From Trichoplax sp. H2 (lineage: Eukaryota > Placozoa > Uniplacotomia > Trichoplacea), in assembly GCA_003344405.1 (NCBI GenBank), contig NOWV01000052.1:310001-374000 (forward strand): 64,000 bases of DNA. The letters are read 5' to 3'. This document shows positions 50,086-61,700 of the stretch, piece by piece; the stretch's first letter is position 1, and each line of letters begins with the position of its first letter. The notes below the pieces were generated by a model. The model did not search any database and had not been told where the DNA came from. It worked only from the letters and a program-made list of their open reading frames with translations. Position numbers and translations under genes: made by a program.

Positions 50086-52606
50086 TTAAAAATAATACTG
50101 CATGATAGAGTTTGAAAATTTTCTTGTCGCCATTTTGCGTGGAGTGGAAAAACTTTCATTGCTTCAAAAAGTATGTCAATGAGGCAGAAAATCTTTACAC
50201 TATGCTGCAAACAAAACCTTATTTCATGATATCTGTTCTACACGCGTGTGGATAGCATTGTACTGTTGGCGGTATTGCCTTATCATCAACAATTCTTAAA
50301 CGTAGGAGATGGAATCGTACAGTTTACACGCATTCAAAGTGAATGCACGCGTATAAAAACGTATACCAATTTAAAATCCAGAGGTAAAAGTGATACTAGT
50401 GAAATTCCAGCGTAAAGCACGTATAGCTATGGACTACTAAGAGGAAACCTAGGTTTTCTTCCAATAGTCCATGGTGTAGCATACAATACTCATATGTTTA
50501 TATCGTTTACGTATACAGTAATATTCGTCTGCTATACACACACGCACAGAAGCCATTTTTTGCCGCATTTTGGCTCTTGGTCAGTCAATTACTGTATATT
50601 TGGAGGATATCCGTTCGATGTCAAGGTCTTTAGCGTTGGATACAGAAACAGTGTCACGACATAACTTGGTTTTGATCCATTCTGTAGAACTAATCTGTAT
50701 TTTTTCTCGATCTAAAGTACAGTAGTACCGAGTATCGCAGGTAAATAATATACAGTATAGTGTATAAAATGGATACAGAATGCGTATTATTGTACAGTAA
50801 AAATCGGAATTAGACTCGTCGTCAGTCTGTTTTTAATTTTAGTAAGCTTGGCTGAGGAGAAGTGATATCAAGTACTTTTTGAGTGTCATGATAGAGGTTT
50901 AAAACAATCGCTTCTGCTCTGTCTCAAAGCTTTAATCGGGTACAAATGATCAGTTTTGCTTGAAAGTAACCGACGGCATGGTGCTTCGATCGAAATTATT
51001 TTACCAGCTAATCTTAGTATTTGAATACTCAATGAATTACTGTATAATGGAATCTGATCGGGGATTAGCAAAGTCTTTAACAGCTATTTCTCTCATATCA
51101 AATCTGAAATAATAATAATTTACTTCGTTACATGGTAACAGATTCATATAAACTTACAACTACAACAAGTAGGAGAAATTAATTCAATAGCAAAGGCCAT
51201 TGAAGTTACAATAAGCTACAACAGCTATAGGATCTGAAAGCCGGATATCAAGATGGAATCTTGGCAAATTTATAAGCTATACTACAGTTTTTACGGATAT
51301 CTACTCATTTGATTAGCATTTTATCCTATGGAGAAAATAGGATTTTTAAAGCTATTTTCTTAAATGAATTTATTTATTTACTCTTATTGAGTAACTTAAG
51401 ATAAATAAATAGATACGGTCGGAAAGCGGAGTTACTAGGGTTATTCGATATAGATTAAGTACAATGTGCTCACGGAAGTTTTCTATTCTTATTGTTAAGG
51501 TAGTAATTCATAACCTTATCGCTACTATAACTACTTAGACAAGTCGTAGTAGCAATGTATTAAATCATAGGTAGATAAAGGGAGTAAAGTAAAACCATTA
51601 ATATAGCGTATTTGTTAGTAATACTTGATCTTGGAGTTGCTGCGTCTGCAATCTGTCCAAACACTAAAATGGTATACTGAGACAGGTTTTACAGCGGATT
51701 TATTGCTTTTACTAATTATTGACTGAATAACCCAATGATAAGTCATTACGATCACCTGCAATAGAACAGACAACAGAACAATCCAATTTACAACTATGGT
51801 GGAGTTATCCAATAAGAATATGACGATTACAGTTTTGCTAATGGGGCTAAAATAAGTAAGAGAAGTGAAATAGGTATACTGGCTTAAGTACAGCGTTATG
51901 CGCTTAGATATCACAATACTGAATAGTAGCTGTCTATTAGGCCATTGGAGGAGCATATACTCCCGAGTCCTTGCTTATTTGATACTTGATGGCAACAATA
52001 GGGGTGTACATTAAGTACAAATTTAAGGTTCCAAATTTTCAGTCATAGGATATGAAATTTCAATAAAAGGACTAACCTATCATTGCCGTGATTTTATGCG
52101 GTATAGACGGATATGCTATGCTTGCTATTGTATAGACTATATTAGTAGGATTTATGAGGTAAAAGCACAAGGTCAGGAAAAAAAGGTACCTATTCTTATA
52201 GAGGACTAAACTATTTTGCAAATACTTGAAATATTTCTAATTTAAACTAGTCATAATATTTACGGAAAAAGATTATTTTTAAAGTCATCGTCAGGAGACT
52301 AGGTGTTTTCTAAAACACTAAGCAATTTCAACAGATTCATAAAGTGTGATTTTGCATAGTTGATTGCCATAATAATTGGTCTATTATTATGAGGTTACGT
52401 ACTTGAGACGAAGCAGGTTTACCTGATTTTCCCAGATAGGTTAAAAGCAACAGATCAGAACCTTAACCAATTTCCCTTTACCAATGATTTCCATATGATC
52501 AAATTGTGTTTGCAAGCTGTCTCAAACTATGCTTTTACGTGAAAACAATTTTTCTTCATCAATAATTACTTACTGGATCGAATAACATTTTACCACCTGT
52601 CTCAAA

Positions 52607-53055
52607 CTATGCTTTCGTATTGTAATCATTGCAGTCCATCCATCGCATTATCCCCCCGAAAGCAATATTGGAATAGTATTGCAAATAGGTTTGATATAGG
52701 TTATGAAATGATAGGATATTGTTAACGGAAGATTGAAGTATACTGTCATGGTTAGCCCCTACAAATATCAAGCTATCGTATTTCAGTTTTTGAGACATAA
52801 AACATTGAATACAGTATCTTTCGATTATTTTGACACTTTACCAAGTTGACGCAAAGATTGCCTGCAAGTCAAGCCTCCTACCGGCAAAATATTGTATTTG
52901 TATTTTCCACCCGTGTATAATAACATGCCTATTTTGTAGCATGCAAGACTATTCAAATGATTGCAATTAAAGTATTGCCACCAAGACAGCATAAAGGGAT
53001 GATAAACGGCTTGTGGAATTTTTGATTTACAGAGCCATGGACTACTCGACCCCAA
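52607..53055 (-). pseudogene. Possible fragment of a PC-esterase/NXPE-like (SGNH-type) protein; weak
   Basis: Two neighbouring minus-strand open frames (53055-52825 and 52798-52607) look like degraded exons. The first has CNHLNSLACYKIG and then NILPVGGLTCRQSLRQLG, ending at a good GTAAAG donor. The second has YDSLIFVGANHDSILQS and NLYQTYLQYY. The order 'hydrophobic-VGxSxxRQ' then 'D-hydrophobic-hydrophobic-GxHD' resembles the two catalytic blocks of PC-esterase/NXPE proteins. However, the GDS motif is GGL here, no clean acceptor joins the two parts, and I found no further exons. It may be a decayed copy or coincidence. Confidence 0.25.
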
Positions 53056-53315
53056 TTTCCCCCCTGTTCGTTACCGCTGCTTGGTTGGGAAATTTTGGGT
53101 TCAATGGTCCCCGACCGAGGCTGTCTTGGCCTTGCAGCGAATTGACAATGTCACGCTCTTGCTTTCATTCAATGCAAAAGTAAAATGAATCTCATCCAAG
53201 TCATGGCGAGTCGTAGTTTCCCATTTTTTACATTGCTATTTCCACCCAAAATAAAGGATAGTCTATCCCCCCCCCCCAAAAAAAAAATATGCAGGGTAGA
53301 CGAGTCGTAGTTCAC

Positions 53316-53347
53316 GCTTAGCAGATCGCTTTGGCGGTCTGCTAAGC
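53316..53347. other. Perfect 14-bp-stem hairpin
   Basis: GCTTAGCAGATCGC pairs with GCGGTCTGCTAAGC across a 4-nt loop (TTTG). All 14 pairs form, counting one G-U. It stands out as GC-rich in an AT-rich, gene-free area. No flanking gene or known RNA motif is recognised. Confidence 0.7.
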
Positions 53348-54249
53348 ATTGCCAGATGCATCAGTGGTAGTGAAATTGAATGGATGTGCAGTTCAAAGAC
53401 AAGAGTGGTGAGGCACAAGTGTCATAGCAATCCGTGGTAGCAGAGTGCGCTTGACGTTATCCTAGTCCATCACGTCGAGTGAATGTGCAATCGGTGACCC
53501 GGCAGCATACGGTACAATGCAGTTACAGCGGATCGGATGAATGTGGCCAATCAATGCTGTCTTCAAGCAGACTAGTTCGTTGCAGTCGATCGATCCTGTT
53601 TACAATGGTAGAGTCAAGTACGTCAGTCAGTCAATAATGCGATCGACACCCAAAATGACCTGAATTCAAGTGTAGCGTACTACGGTGAGGTCAGATTGAA
53701 AAGTGAATTATTCACAGCGGCTAGCTATTGGTTTATACCAAGGTGACAACCACCTCTATGCTGCGTAACCCAATCAAATCAGTCAATTTATTATGATTAA
53801 AAGAATGATGCAGGTCAGTCTAGGGTGCTACGGGTGTCCTTACTCGTCACCCCTACCGGTTGACTTGGAAAACTCCCAAATAATGTCGATCAAGTTGTCG
53901 CTGGTAGTATGGTCATCAGAGCCATGACAGCGTGACTGGGTCATGGTCAACTGTATGGTACCGGTAATAAAGCGACAAAACTAGAATTCCAATCAGACAC
54001 GGTCAGCTCATATCACGTCCATTCCAACCGCGTCTCTAGCTGCCATACCAAGATGGACAGTGTAAAATGCGTTGAAAAAGGGCCTTGCAGGATAGCTGGA
54101 AGGATAATATACAAGTGGAGCGTTATAGACATTCGTTAAAGGGATGTCCAACATGAAAGTGTGTACACTGTACCATCGATAGGCTTGTAAGGCACTCTTT
54201 GCCAAAGCCAAGCAATGAGAAAAGGAGAGGGAAAAAAACAGTTCAATTG

Positions 54250-55020
54250 TACAACATGGACTAAACCGCTGTACACATAGTTATACCATTGAATTGAGTC
54301 ATTTATCACTGTATTGATCGTGAATTATTGTACAGTATAGAAGGAGAATGCTATATGGTATCCCTCTTCTTTCCAAATACAGTAAATGATAACTTTGAGC
54401 CATAGTACAACATGGATTAAACCGCTGTACACATAATTATACCATTGAATTTAGTCATTTATTACTGTATTGATCGTGAATTATTGTATAGAACGAGAAT
54501 GCTATATGGTATCCCTCTTCTTTCCCAATACAGTAAATGATAACTTTGAGTCATAGTACAACATGGATTAAACCGCTGTACACATAGTTATACATTGAAT
54601 TGAGTCATTTATCACTGTATTGATCGTGAATTATTGTACAGTATAGAACGAGAATGCTTCATGGTATCCCTCTTCTTTCCAAATACAGTAAATGATAACT
54701 TTGAGTCATAGTACAACATGGATTAAACCACTGTACACATAGTTATACCATTGAATTTAGTCATTTATCACTGTATTGATCGTGAATTATTGTATAGAAC
54801 GAGAATGCTATATGGTATCCCTCTTCTTTCCCAATACAGTAAATGATAACTTTGAGTCATAGTACAACATGGATTAAACCGCTGTACACATAATTATACC
54901 ATTGAATTGAGTCATTTATTACTGTATTGATCGTGAATTATTGTACAGTATAGAACGAGAATGCTATATGGTATCCCTCTTCTTTTCCAAATACAGTAAA
55001 TGATAACTTTGAGTCATAGC
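54250..55020. repeat. Five-copy ~151/156-bp tandem array with alternating unit types
   Basis: The phrase ACAACATGGA begins at 54251, 54407, 54558, 54713 and 54864, with spacings of 156, 151, 155 and 151. Copies 1, 3 and 5 contain GAATTGAGTC and TTGTACAGTATAGAA. Copies 2 and 4 contain GAATTTAGTC and the shorter TTGTATAGAACG. Copies are otherwise about 97% identical. This is an A-B-A-B-A higher-order arrangement. Confidence 0.93.
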
Positions 55021-56834
55021 AACCGTATCGAATCAAATACATCACTCGATCCTCGGTAGGCAAATACCAAAGCCTACCGACCTATTTCCGTAAAGTGCAA
55101 TATATTGGGTTCGTTCTCCAGTCAGCTACTGTAATTGGAATGAAAGTAGGCTACGGTTTAGCGCTACAGTCATCAACTCTTTTCTTGTTGAATCACGTCT
55201 AAAATGTTGGCGCCTGTAACTCTCACATTGACCTTTCTCCGTTTTGTTGATTAGCAAATACGCATCAAGAGTATCCCCCCCAAACAGGCGATGAAAACCA
55301 TTTCACAACTTGTCCATAGTATTTATACGTATGCATTGCCGTAAGTCATCGTACAGGTTTTACTGCATGTTTGTCCAACTTTATGGAAATAGTATGGGTA
55401 TTATTTTGGCTCCATTCAAGATTGCATGTATGCGTGTATTTTTTCCATCAGAACTGGATATATCCCTTGCATGAACGCCGCTGGGGGTTTATTCTTGGTT
55501 TATTCTTTCATTTTGTTTTTTTGTTAACCGGATTACATCAGTCCGTTTTTCATCAAATCAAAAAAGTCATCCCCAAACGTATCTATTTGAATACCCAAGT
55601 CCATTCCTTGGAAAAGGCATGGAGTCAAATCATCCTCCCTTCAGTGCAATTGTCATTTTGCTTGGTGACTGACGAGTTTTGCAATGCCTTTTTTTAATTT
55701 TTATTTTTTCGGGAAAGGGGGGGGCGGGGGTTATCTCTAGACCTGAGTAAGATTTCCATTCCGGCTATCCTAGTGTATGATAAGTGCTAGCATCAAAAAG
55801 CCTGACAGTACTACGCAAGTTGGTTGTTCTCTTTCAATTTTTTGCTAAAAATAAATGGACATCGATGATAACATATGGAATAGAAGAATGTATGACGAGA
55901 AAGATGATTTTCAAGTTAGATTGATCGGATGATCTTGTACCATTTTGAAGGGTAGAAGATAGACGCTGACAATACTTTGGTCAATCGATCCAAGTCCAAC
56001 CACCATCGATGGTGATACACAGTCCATTAGTGAGGCACTATACCATGACTATATCGTCAAAGGAAAAAGAGCGACATGATAAGTGCACAATGCTGCACCT
56101 TGTACAAATTGAGTTATTATTATTGTTATTCAATAAGGTTGCCATTGCAAGGTAGAAGTGGATCTTCTTGTTCCATCATAGTCAAATACAATATCAATAG
56201 AAGACTGTTTCAACACAATCTAGCCCTTGTCCAAGCCGCCACTACGCATCATCGTACTGCGCTGCCTAGAATAACAATGAAAGCACGTATTGATTCTCTT
56301 CCAGTTTAAGGTAAATGTCAGCCAAGGGGCTTGTCAAGGCAAAGGCAACTGCAAAAAGGAGGAGGAGAGAACGGTGAAAAAAGGCCTTGTGCCAATGAAG
56401 GGGGAAGAAACATTTTTTTTTACAGCTTACTTGGATAGAGTAAACTTGTTGTGTGCTTGTGTATTGAACACGTTGTAATGACGCTTTCATCATCCCAACC
56501 AACCTTGACAGTGGTTGTTATCCAATAGATCTCCAAGTGCAGACCACTGCCAACCAACTGGTCGATGCATTGCAATTGAACTGTTTGGGAAGCAACCAAA
56601 TCACTCTACCTAATTAGGAATTTGCTACCTGTAGTTTGGGGATCTCCAGTAGTAGATTACGCTTGGATCATTACAACCCACGTTGAACCAATTCGTTGGC
56701 TCACCACATTGGGTGACAGCTTATCACTCAAGCCAAGTTTTTTTTTTCCCATCCTAGAATTGATTGGCAACACTTTTCCAACCACATCCTAACGACGTCG
56801 ACGTGTCGTGGTAAATCCAACTTTTTCAACTGCA

Positions 56835-58742
56835 ATGACGAGCACCAATAACCAGAGTCAACGTTGCCGAATTCGAATATTCCATAATGTTGAATTAGGT
56901 GTAATTCTACGCAATGGTAAAGAATATTTTTGCTTAACTCAGTTATACGATCGCTTATGGCCAAATACATCACGTATGACCACCTTTAATAGGATCGATA
57001 GGTTAAAATGCCAAAAATTAAGTTGTACTTTAGATGAATTGAATATGTTGAAAGGTATTAAAGCTCTTGGCAGCACGGCAACACGGACTACTCTACTACC
57101 CACCGATGAAGTCGAAAGACTGTATAATTATACTCAAGATAAGATCCAACGTCGAAAAAATAAGCAATTCAACACTTCCAAGCGTCCATATTCCAAATCC
57201 AATGATTCTCATACGCCTAATCGAAAACGAAGTAATTTCAATAAAAGGCCATTGCTTGATCGTAACTTACTTAAAACGACAACAAGCAAAACTACACGGA
57301 AACCAATGACATCCAATGGGTCCGTCACCAATCATCCGAAAATGCCCAAAAATAAACCCCATACTAACCATTCGGATGCTAAATGTACAAAGCGCTCATT
57401 CATCAACAGGAAGAATGGTAAAAATAATACCAATAACGTAATCAATCATTCTGCCTTGCTCGCCTCTGCTACAAACGATTTTTATCCCTCCAATCAAAAT
57501 GGTGGTCCAACCATAGCAACAGTCTATCATTCCAACATCGACCATTACGACAAACATCATTTCTATCAAAATGATGACGACGATGTCTTTTCCGATGATG
57601 AATTATCATTCAATTTAGATCAATTAGACGATGAAGAATCCAGTGAAGGATCTATCTTAACAACGTCATCATTTCTACTTGGATTGCAAAGTGCTACATC
57701 CATTTCATCCGATGATGATGAAGGCTATACTCATAAAAATGGCATAAATCACTTGCAATCGAATACTATACCATTGGCAAATAATACTACAAGAAGAGGT
57801 CGAAATTTAAAATGTCAAGAGTTTGTTGACAATAGCGGGAAAAGTCTACAGCCGTCTGTCAATCAAGATAAGGAAGATTTTGATAATAATGGCATGCTAA
57901 TAACTAAAGAAGATAAAGTGATGAAAGATGTTATAGTTATACGCAAGGATAAAAGTAGTCGATGGTTAGTTTCAAGTCGACAAAGTAGTCAAAGTGAAGA
58001 GGAAGATGTCGATAATAAAAATCTTTGCCGACCAACTAGTAAGAGATTAGCTTCCACTACTGTCAGAAACAACGGTAAAAAGGCTAATCGAAAACGCAGT
58101 CGTCTCGATTCTAGTACGCATTCATCATTAAATATTCGAATTAGACGCGAGGGTAGTTCAGTTTCCGTCATTTCTAGTCATAGTAGTAATTCTAGTTACA
58201 CCGATTGTACAACCGGTGCAAGTCTAATAAGTGGAGACGGTGCTAATGATAGCGCTCTCAAAGAAACCAATCTACAAAAAATGCCCTCCAATAACCCGAT
58301 TCATCAAGATGATAGCGTCAAGACTGACAACCATAGTAGGAATACTAAGAAAACCAAGCGGAATATGGATATTCTACCGGATAAAACTGCCGATGATATC
58401 AATTATAACTCGCAAGTAGTTGGTAGAGGTCAAGCATTCCATCCTTATAAGAAAAATATGAATAACAACACCATAACCAAGAAATCCACTTTAGCTTCGT
58501 GGAATCGTAAAATAAGCAAATCAAATTTCAGTATTCAATCAGTATTTAATCATTCTTTTCCCAAATTGACTGTTCAAAATGGCGACTTATGCCCTGCTGA
58601 TAAACTTTCTATTCGAGATGATAGCAAGATTGAAGATGATCATCCTATACTATCATGGGAAGTTGGCAAAGAAGTTCTCGGTAACAGAGTAACTAGCCGT
58701 CGTAAAAAGTCTGGCTTAATTTCCAGGACTAAATTACCTTAA
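56835..58742 (+). CDS. SKIDA1: SKIDA1-like SKI/DACH-domain protein (single exon, 635 residues)
   Basis: The frame is open further upstream (from 56808, GTG) but the first ATG is at 56835, which I take as the start. Residues about 14-105 form the SKI/SNO/DACH domain: VELGVILRNGKEYFCLTQ, then MTTFNRIDRLK, CTLDELNMLKGIKALGS and LLPTDEVERLY line up block by block with vertebrate SKIDA1. This domain is a DNA/protein-binding fold found in transcriptional co-repressors. The remainder is low-complexity: basic stretches (IQRRKNK, NRKRS, KANRKRSR) that could serve as nuclear signals, and an acidic patch (DDDDVFSDDE, DDEESSEGS). The ~530-residue tail shows no second domain. Human SKIDA1 is likewise encoded mainly by one exon and is longer. 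AATAAA at 59160-59165 could be the poly(A) signal. Nuclear location is inferred. Confidence 0.92.
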   Translation: MTSTNNQSQRCRIRIFHNVELGVILRNGKEYFCLTQLYDRLWPNTSRMTTFNRIDRLKCQKLSCTLDELNMLKGIKALGSTATRTTLLPTDEVERLYNYTQDKIQRRKNKQFNTSKRPYSKSNDSHTPNRKRSNFNKRPLLDRNLLKTTTSKTTRKPMTSNGSVTNHPKMPKNKPHTNHSDAKCTKRSFINRKNGKNNTNNVINHSALLASATNDFYPSNQNGGPTIATVYHSNIDHYDKHHFYQNDDDDVFSDDELSFNLDQLDDEESSEGSILTTSSFLLGLQSATSISSDDDEGYTHKNGINHLQSNTIPLANNTTRRGRNLKCQEFVDNSGKSLQPSVNQDKEDFDNNGMLITKEDKVMKDVIVIRKDKSSRWLVSSRQSSQSEEEDVDNKNLCRPTSKRLASTTVRNNGKKANRKRSRLDSSTHSSLNIRIRREGSSVSVISSHSSNSSYTDCTTGASLISGDGANDSALKETNLQKMPSNNPIHQDDSVKTDNHSRNTKKTKRNMDILPDKTADDINYNSQVVGRGQAFHPYKKNMNNNTITKKSTLASWNRKISKSNFSIQSVFNHSFPKLTVQNGDLCPADKLSIRDDSKIEDDHPILSWEVGKEVLGNRVTSRRKKSGLISRTKLP

Positions 58743-61700
58743 AAAGTGTCAAAAAATTGCCATCTTGTATCACCCTCGTGTGATAAGAAAAAACTGCAAG
58801 GTATGCTGATTTCAAAGAAGAACTGCCAGTTTATCCTTTATAACGACTCTTATCTTATTAATATGATTGTTGCCAATGAAAGTGCAACTATATTTATATC
58901 AAAAATATATCAACTTATTAATACTATAAACTGTTGGTTTCTAGTTTTGTAGAGGCCTCCAGTTTCTCCAACAAATATTTTTTTATACTAGACGTCAATG
59001 TTTCTATAATAAGATATGTTTGTAATTCTCTCTACTATACGTAGATCACCGTTCATTTAAATGCCCACATTTTGTCAATTTGTATTTCAAATTAAACGAA
59101 TTGTTGCCAATAATGCATTGTCGGAAATCAATTGGGCTACTTCTTCCTACTTTGTATGAAATAAATTGCATTTACTGTTAGCTTGATGATAAATGAAATT
59201 CTTTTACCAATAATACGTACATGGGCAGAAATCGATTATCTTATTTTTTTTCCTACTTTGTATGAAATAAATACGATTTACTGTTAGTTTGATGGTAGCG
59301 AGCTTACAATTGTATTAATTATTACCACATGCGCTAGCAAATCCGTCAGATTGGAACATCTAAGCAGTCTTGCATTGGCTAGTGCTTACAAGAATACGTT
59401 TAATTCCAACAATTTAGTGGTAATAGAACTTCAAACCCACTTTCAGTAGCTGATCATTACGATTATTTTGTAAATTTTAAAATTTTTTCCCGTCATTGCA
59501 ATTTCGGCTTGATATGGTAATAAATAGAAACTTGGGCCAACATTTTTGTAAGCTGTAATAAAGTTGCTCCTTGATTGGTAAAGTTACGCTTACTAGCATT
59601 TTCTGGTTTCTTGTAATATTTATAAATTCAGTCTTTATTTTAAGACCATCTAATTCAATTTCTTAATCCTGCAATGACGTTTTTTGTATCCAATATAATT
59701 CTTTACTAATGTGAAATAAATCACTTTTCAGTCATAATATGAATCCTGTGTCCTACTAATATAGCTCATGTGCTTTACAGTTTACTTCTGATTATATATT
59801 TATACTCGCATATGCTGCAGTACAGAGAAAAGTATACGGTTAAGGGGTTACAGTGGTTCATTGTAACTCACTCATTAATTCTTACTGTTGGGAATGAAAG
59901 CGCTTGAATATATTAGTATACTTTTTAACATTATTCAAAGTTGGCTTACTATAGAATCCAGGTAAAGATTTTCCTTGCATTAACACGACAGTATCATTTT
60001 GCTGGCGTTTATAAAAGTATACAAGAAAATTTTACCACTATCATGTTACAGTTCACTGTATACTACAAGAAGAGTAATATTCGCGTACTTTATGCAATAT
60101 TTGTGAGTCTTTATTTTCAAGTTGATTATCACCATTTACTAAATTGACGATTGATAGTGGAGAAATAATTAAATCTGATTCTTTTTCCTGTGGAGGTAGT
60201 TGCAATCTCTGTAAGCGTCATCAAAGATGTCATCTACCGGTAGAAAACAATTTGATTTATTTATTTCTGTCTTTTCAAGAATCGGTGGCGGCATTAAGAC
60301 TAATCGTTAAAAAATGTAGCAATTTAAATTCAATATTATTTGAAAGCCGATGATGCCAGCGAACCGTGCTAAATAGCATTATTATCAGAATAAAATGTAC
60401 CTGATGGGAAAGTATATATTAAATTTTATAAAACATAACGTATTTATATAAATGCAATGGAATAATAAATCAAATTGAGATCTGCTATTCCAGCAGTAGG
60501 TTCAAATGGACATAAGTATTAAAATAGTATCTTTGTAATTAGTTGTTGAATAGATTAGATTTTCATGTTTGCATCTACTTTATCAAAAAGGTATGTTAGG
60601 TAAAATGTCAAAATCAGTGTGATAAAGTAATAAGACAAAATAAACACTAAAATTAGACTGTTGTAGCTCAATTCTCATTTCTTGTACTATGGTGTAATAG
60701 ATTTACTACGTGTTTTAGTGAATAAAATTTTTCTACTACATAACGTCGAGTATTATCAAATTATGTCAAGTAAATTCTATTAAAAATGAACATAAGGTAA
60801 TGCACACCAATTTAGTGCTTTCATTCTAGTCTAGCAATAGGAACTTTGCTTACAATGTAACTTGCGGTGCTACGGCTGTGTAACTGAGAAGTGAGAATCA
60901 TGCTGTTTAACCTCTACGTTATAAATCTTTAGACAGACTATAGCGCTTATAGTAAACGTGAAAAATTAATTATAAATTTATCCATTCAACTAGGCAAGTT
61001 ACTCTAAATCAAACTATCATCTCCCGGCACAATGGAGTCTCCAGGCACTTAGAAAGTAGCGGCAGTTTTCTCTCTGTACTTCTTCCTAACCTCTACGAAT
61101 TGAACCAATAACCTGTAAAAAATATAATGTATCGTAGTTAATTTTATAGCCAATAAGTTAAGCAGTTAGCTACAGTATTTATTGCTTGAATATTACTACT
61201 AAGTTAACTCATGATAAGGTATTCGGATAATTGCAGTAAATTCTTTTAAGAATTATTAATGATACGTATGTGCTAACAACTTTTTCAAAACGGGCGGATA
61301 TATAAATCTTTACGAAGTGCGCTACTTTATTATTCTAAGAAAGAAACCACTCAATATGATAAATAGATACAATTTTTAGCAGTAGTGGTAAGTTAACAGG
61401 CAAGAAAGTAAGATACTTATAAGCTTCAAAAATTATAAATACAGCCTCGGTTAACATGACAGTAGCACAAATTTGGCATATGCAACTACTACAGCCATAT
61501 TTAGCAATTATAGATACAAATTTTATTTTTCCGTTAATTGGCACGAAGTTTAACACCATCAAGGTTACTGAGCCAGTTATTTATACAAATTTGTATCTAT
61601 GATACAAATCTTTACCACTTTGGTTTACAATGGCTGACTTATTTATCGCCATACCGTGTGCAATAACTTATTTGAATCATAAATAGTCTATTTCAACATC

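Larger units (their letters stand above)
49750..56834. other. 7-kb gene-poor region between the C10orf67-like gene and SKIDA1
   Basis: It begins with the 5' flank of the minus-strand gene, including a cluster of GTACTGTAC-type palindromes at 49980-50085. A weak fragment at 52607-53055 and a tandem array at 54250-55020 are listed separately. From about 53100 to 56800 the composition is less AT-rich, with homopolymer runs (10 C then 9 A near 53270-53288; G-rich at 55718-55732). An open frame of 113 codons at 51956-51615 (minus) has one or two hydrophobic segments but no family features. An open frame at 55371-55697 (plus) lacks an ATG start at its head. I support no gene here. Confidence 0.45.

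Noticed and set aside
51615-51956. 113-codon minus-strand open frame with hydrophobic stretches
   Set aside because: There is no family signature and no adjoining exons; hydrophobic runs are common in chance frames of AT-rich DNA.
55371-55697. 108-codon plus-strand open frame
   Set aside because: It has a non-ATG head, no recognisable domain, no splice partners, and aromatic-rich composition typical of T-rich DNA.
60144-60353. Cys-rich segment CGGSCNLCKRHQRC
   Set aside because: It looks finger-like but is short, isolated and without splice context.
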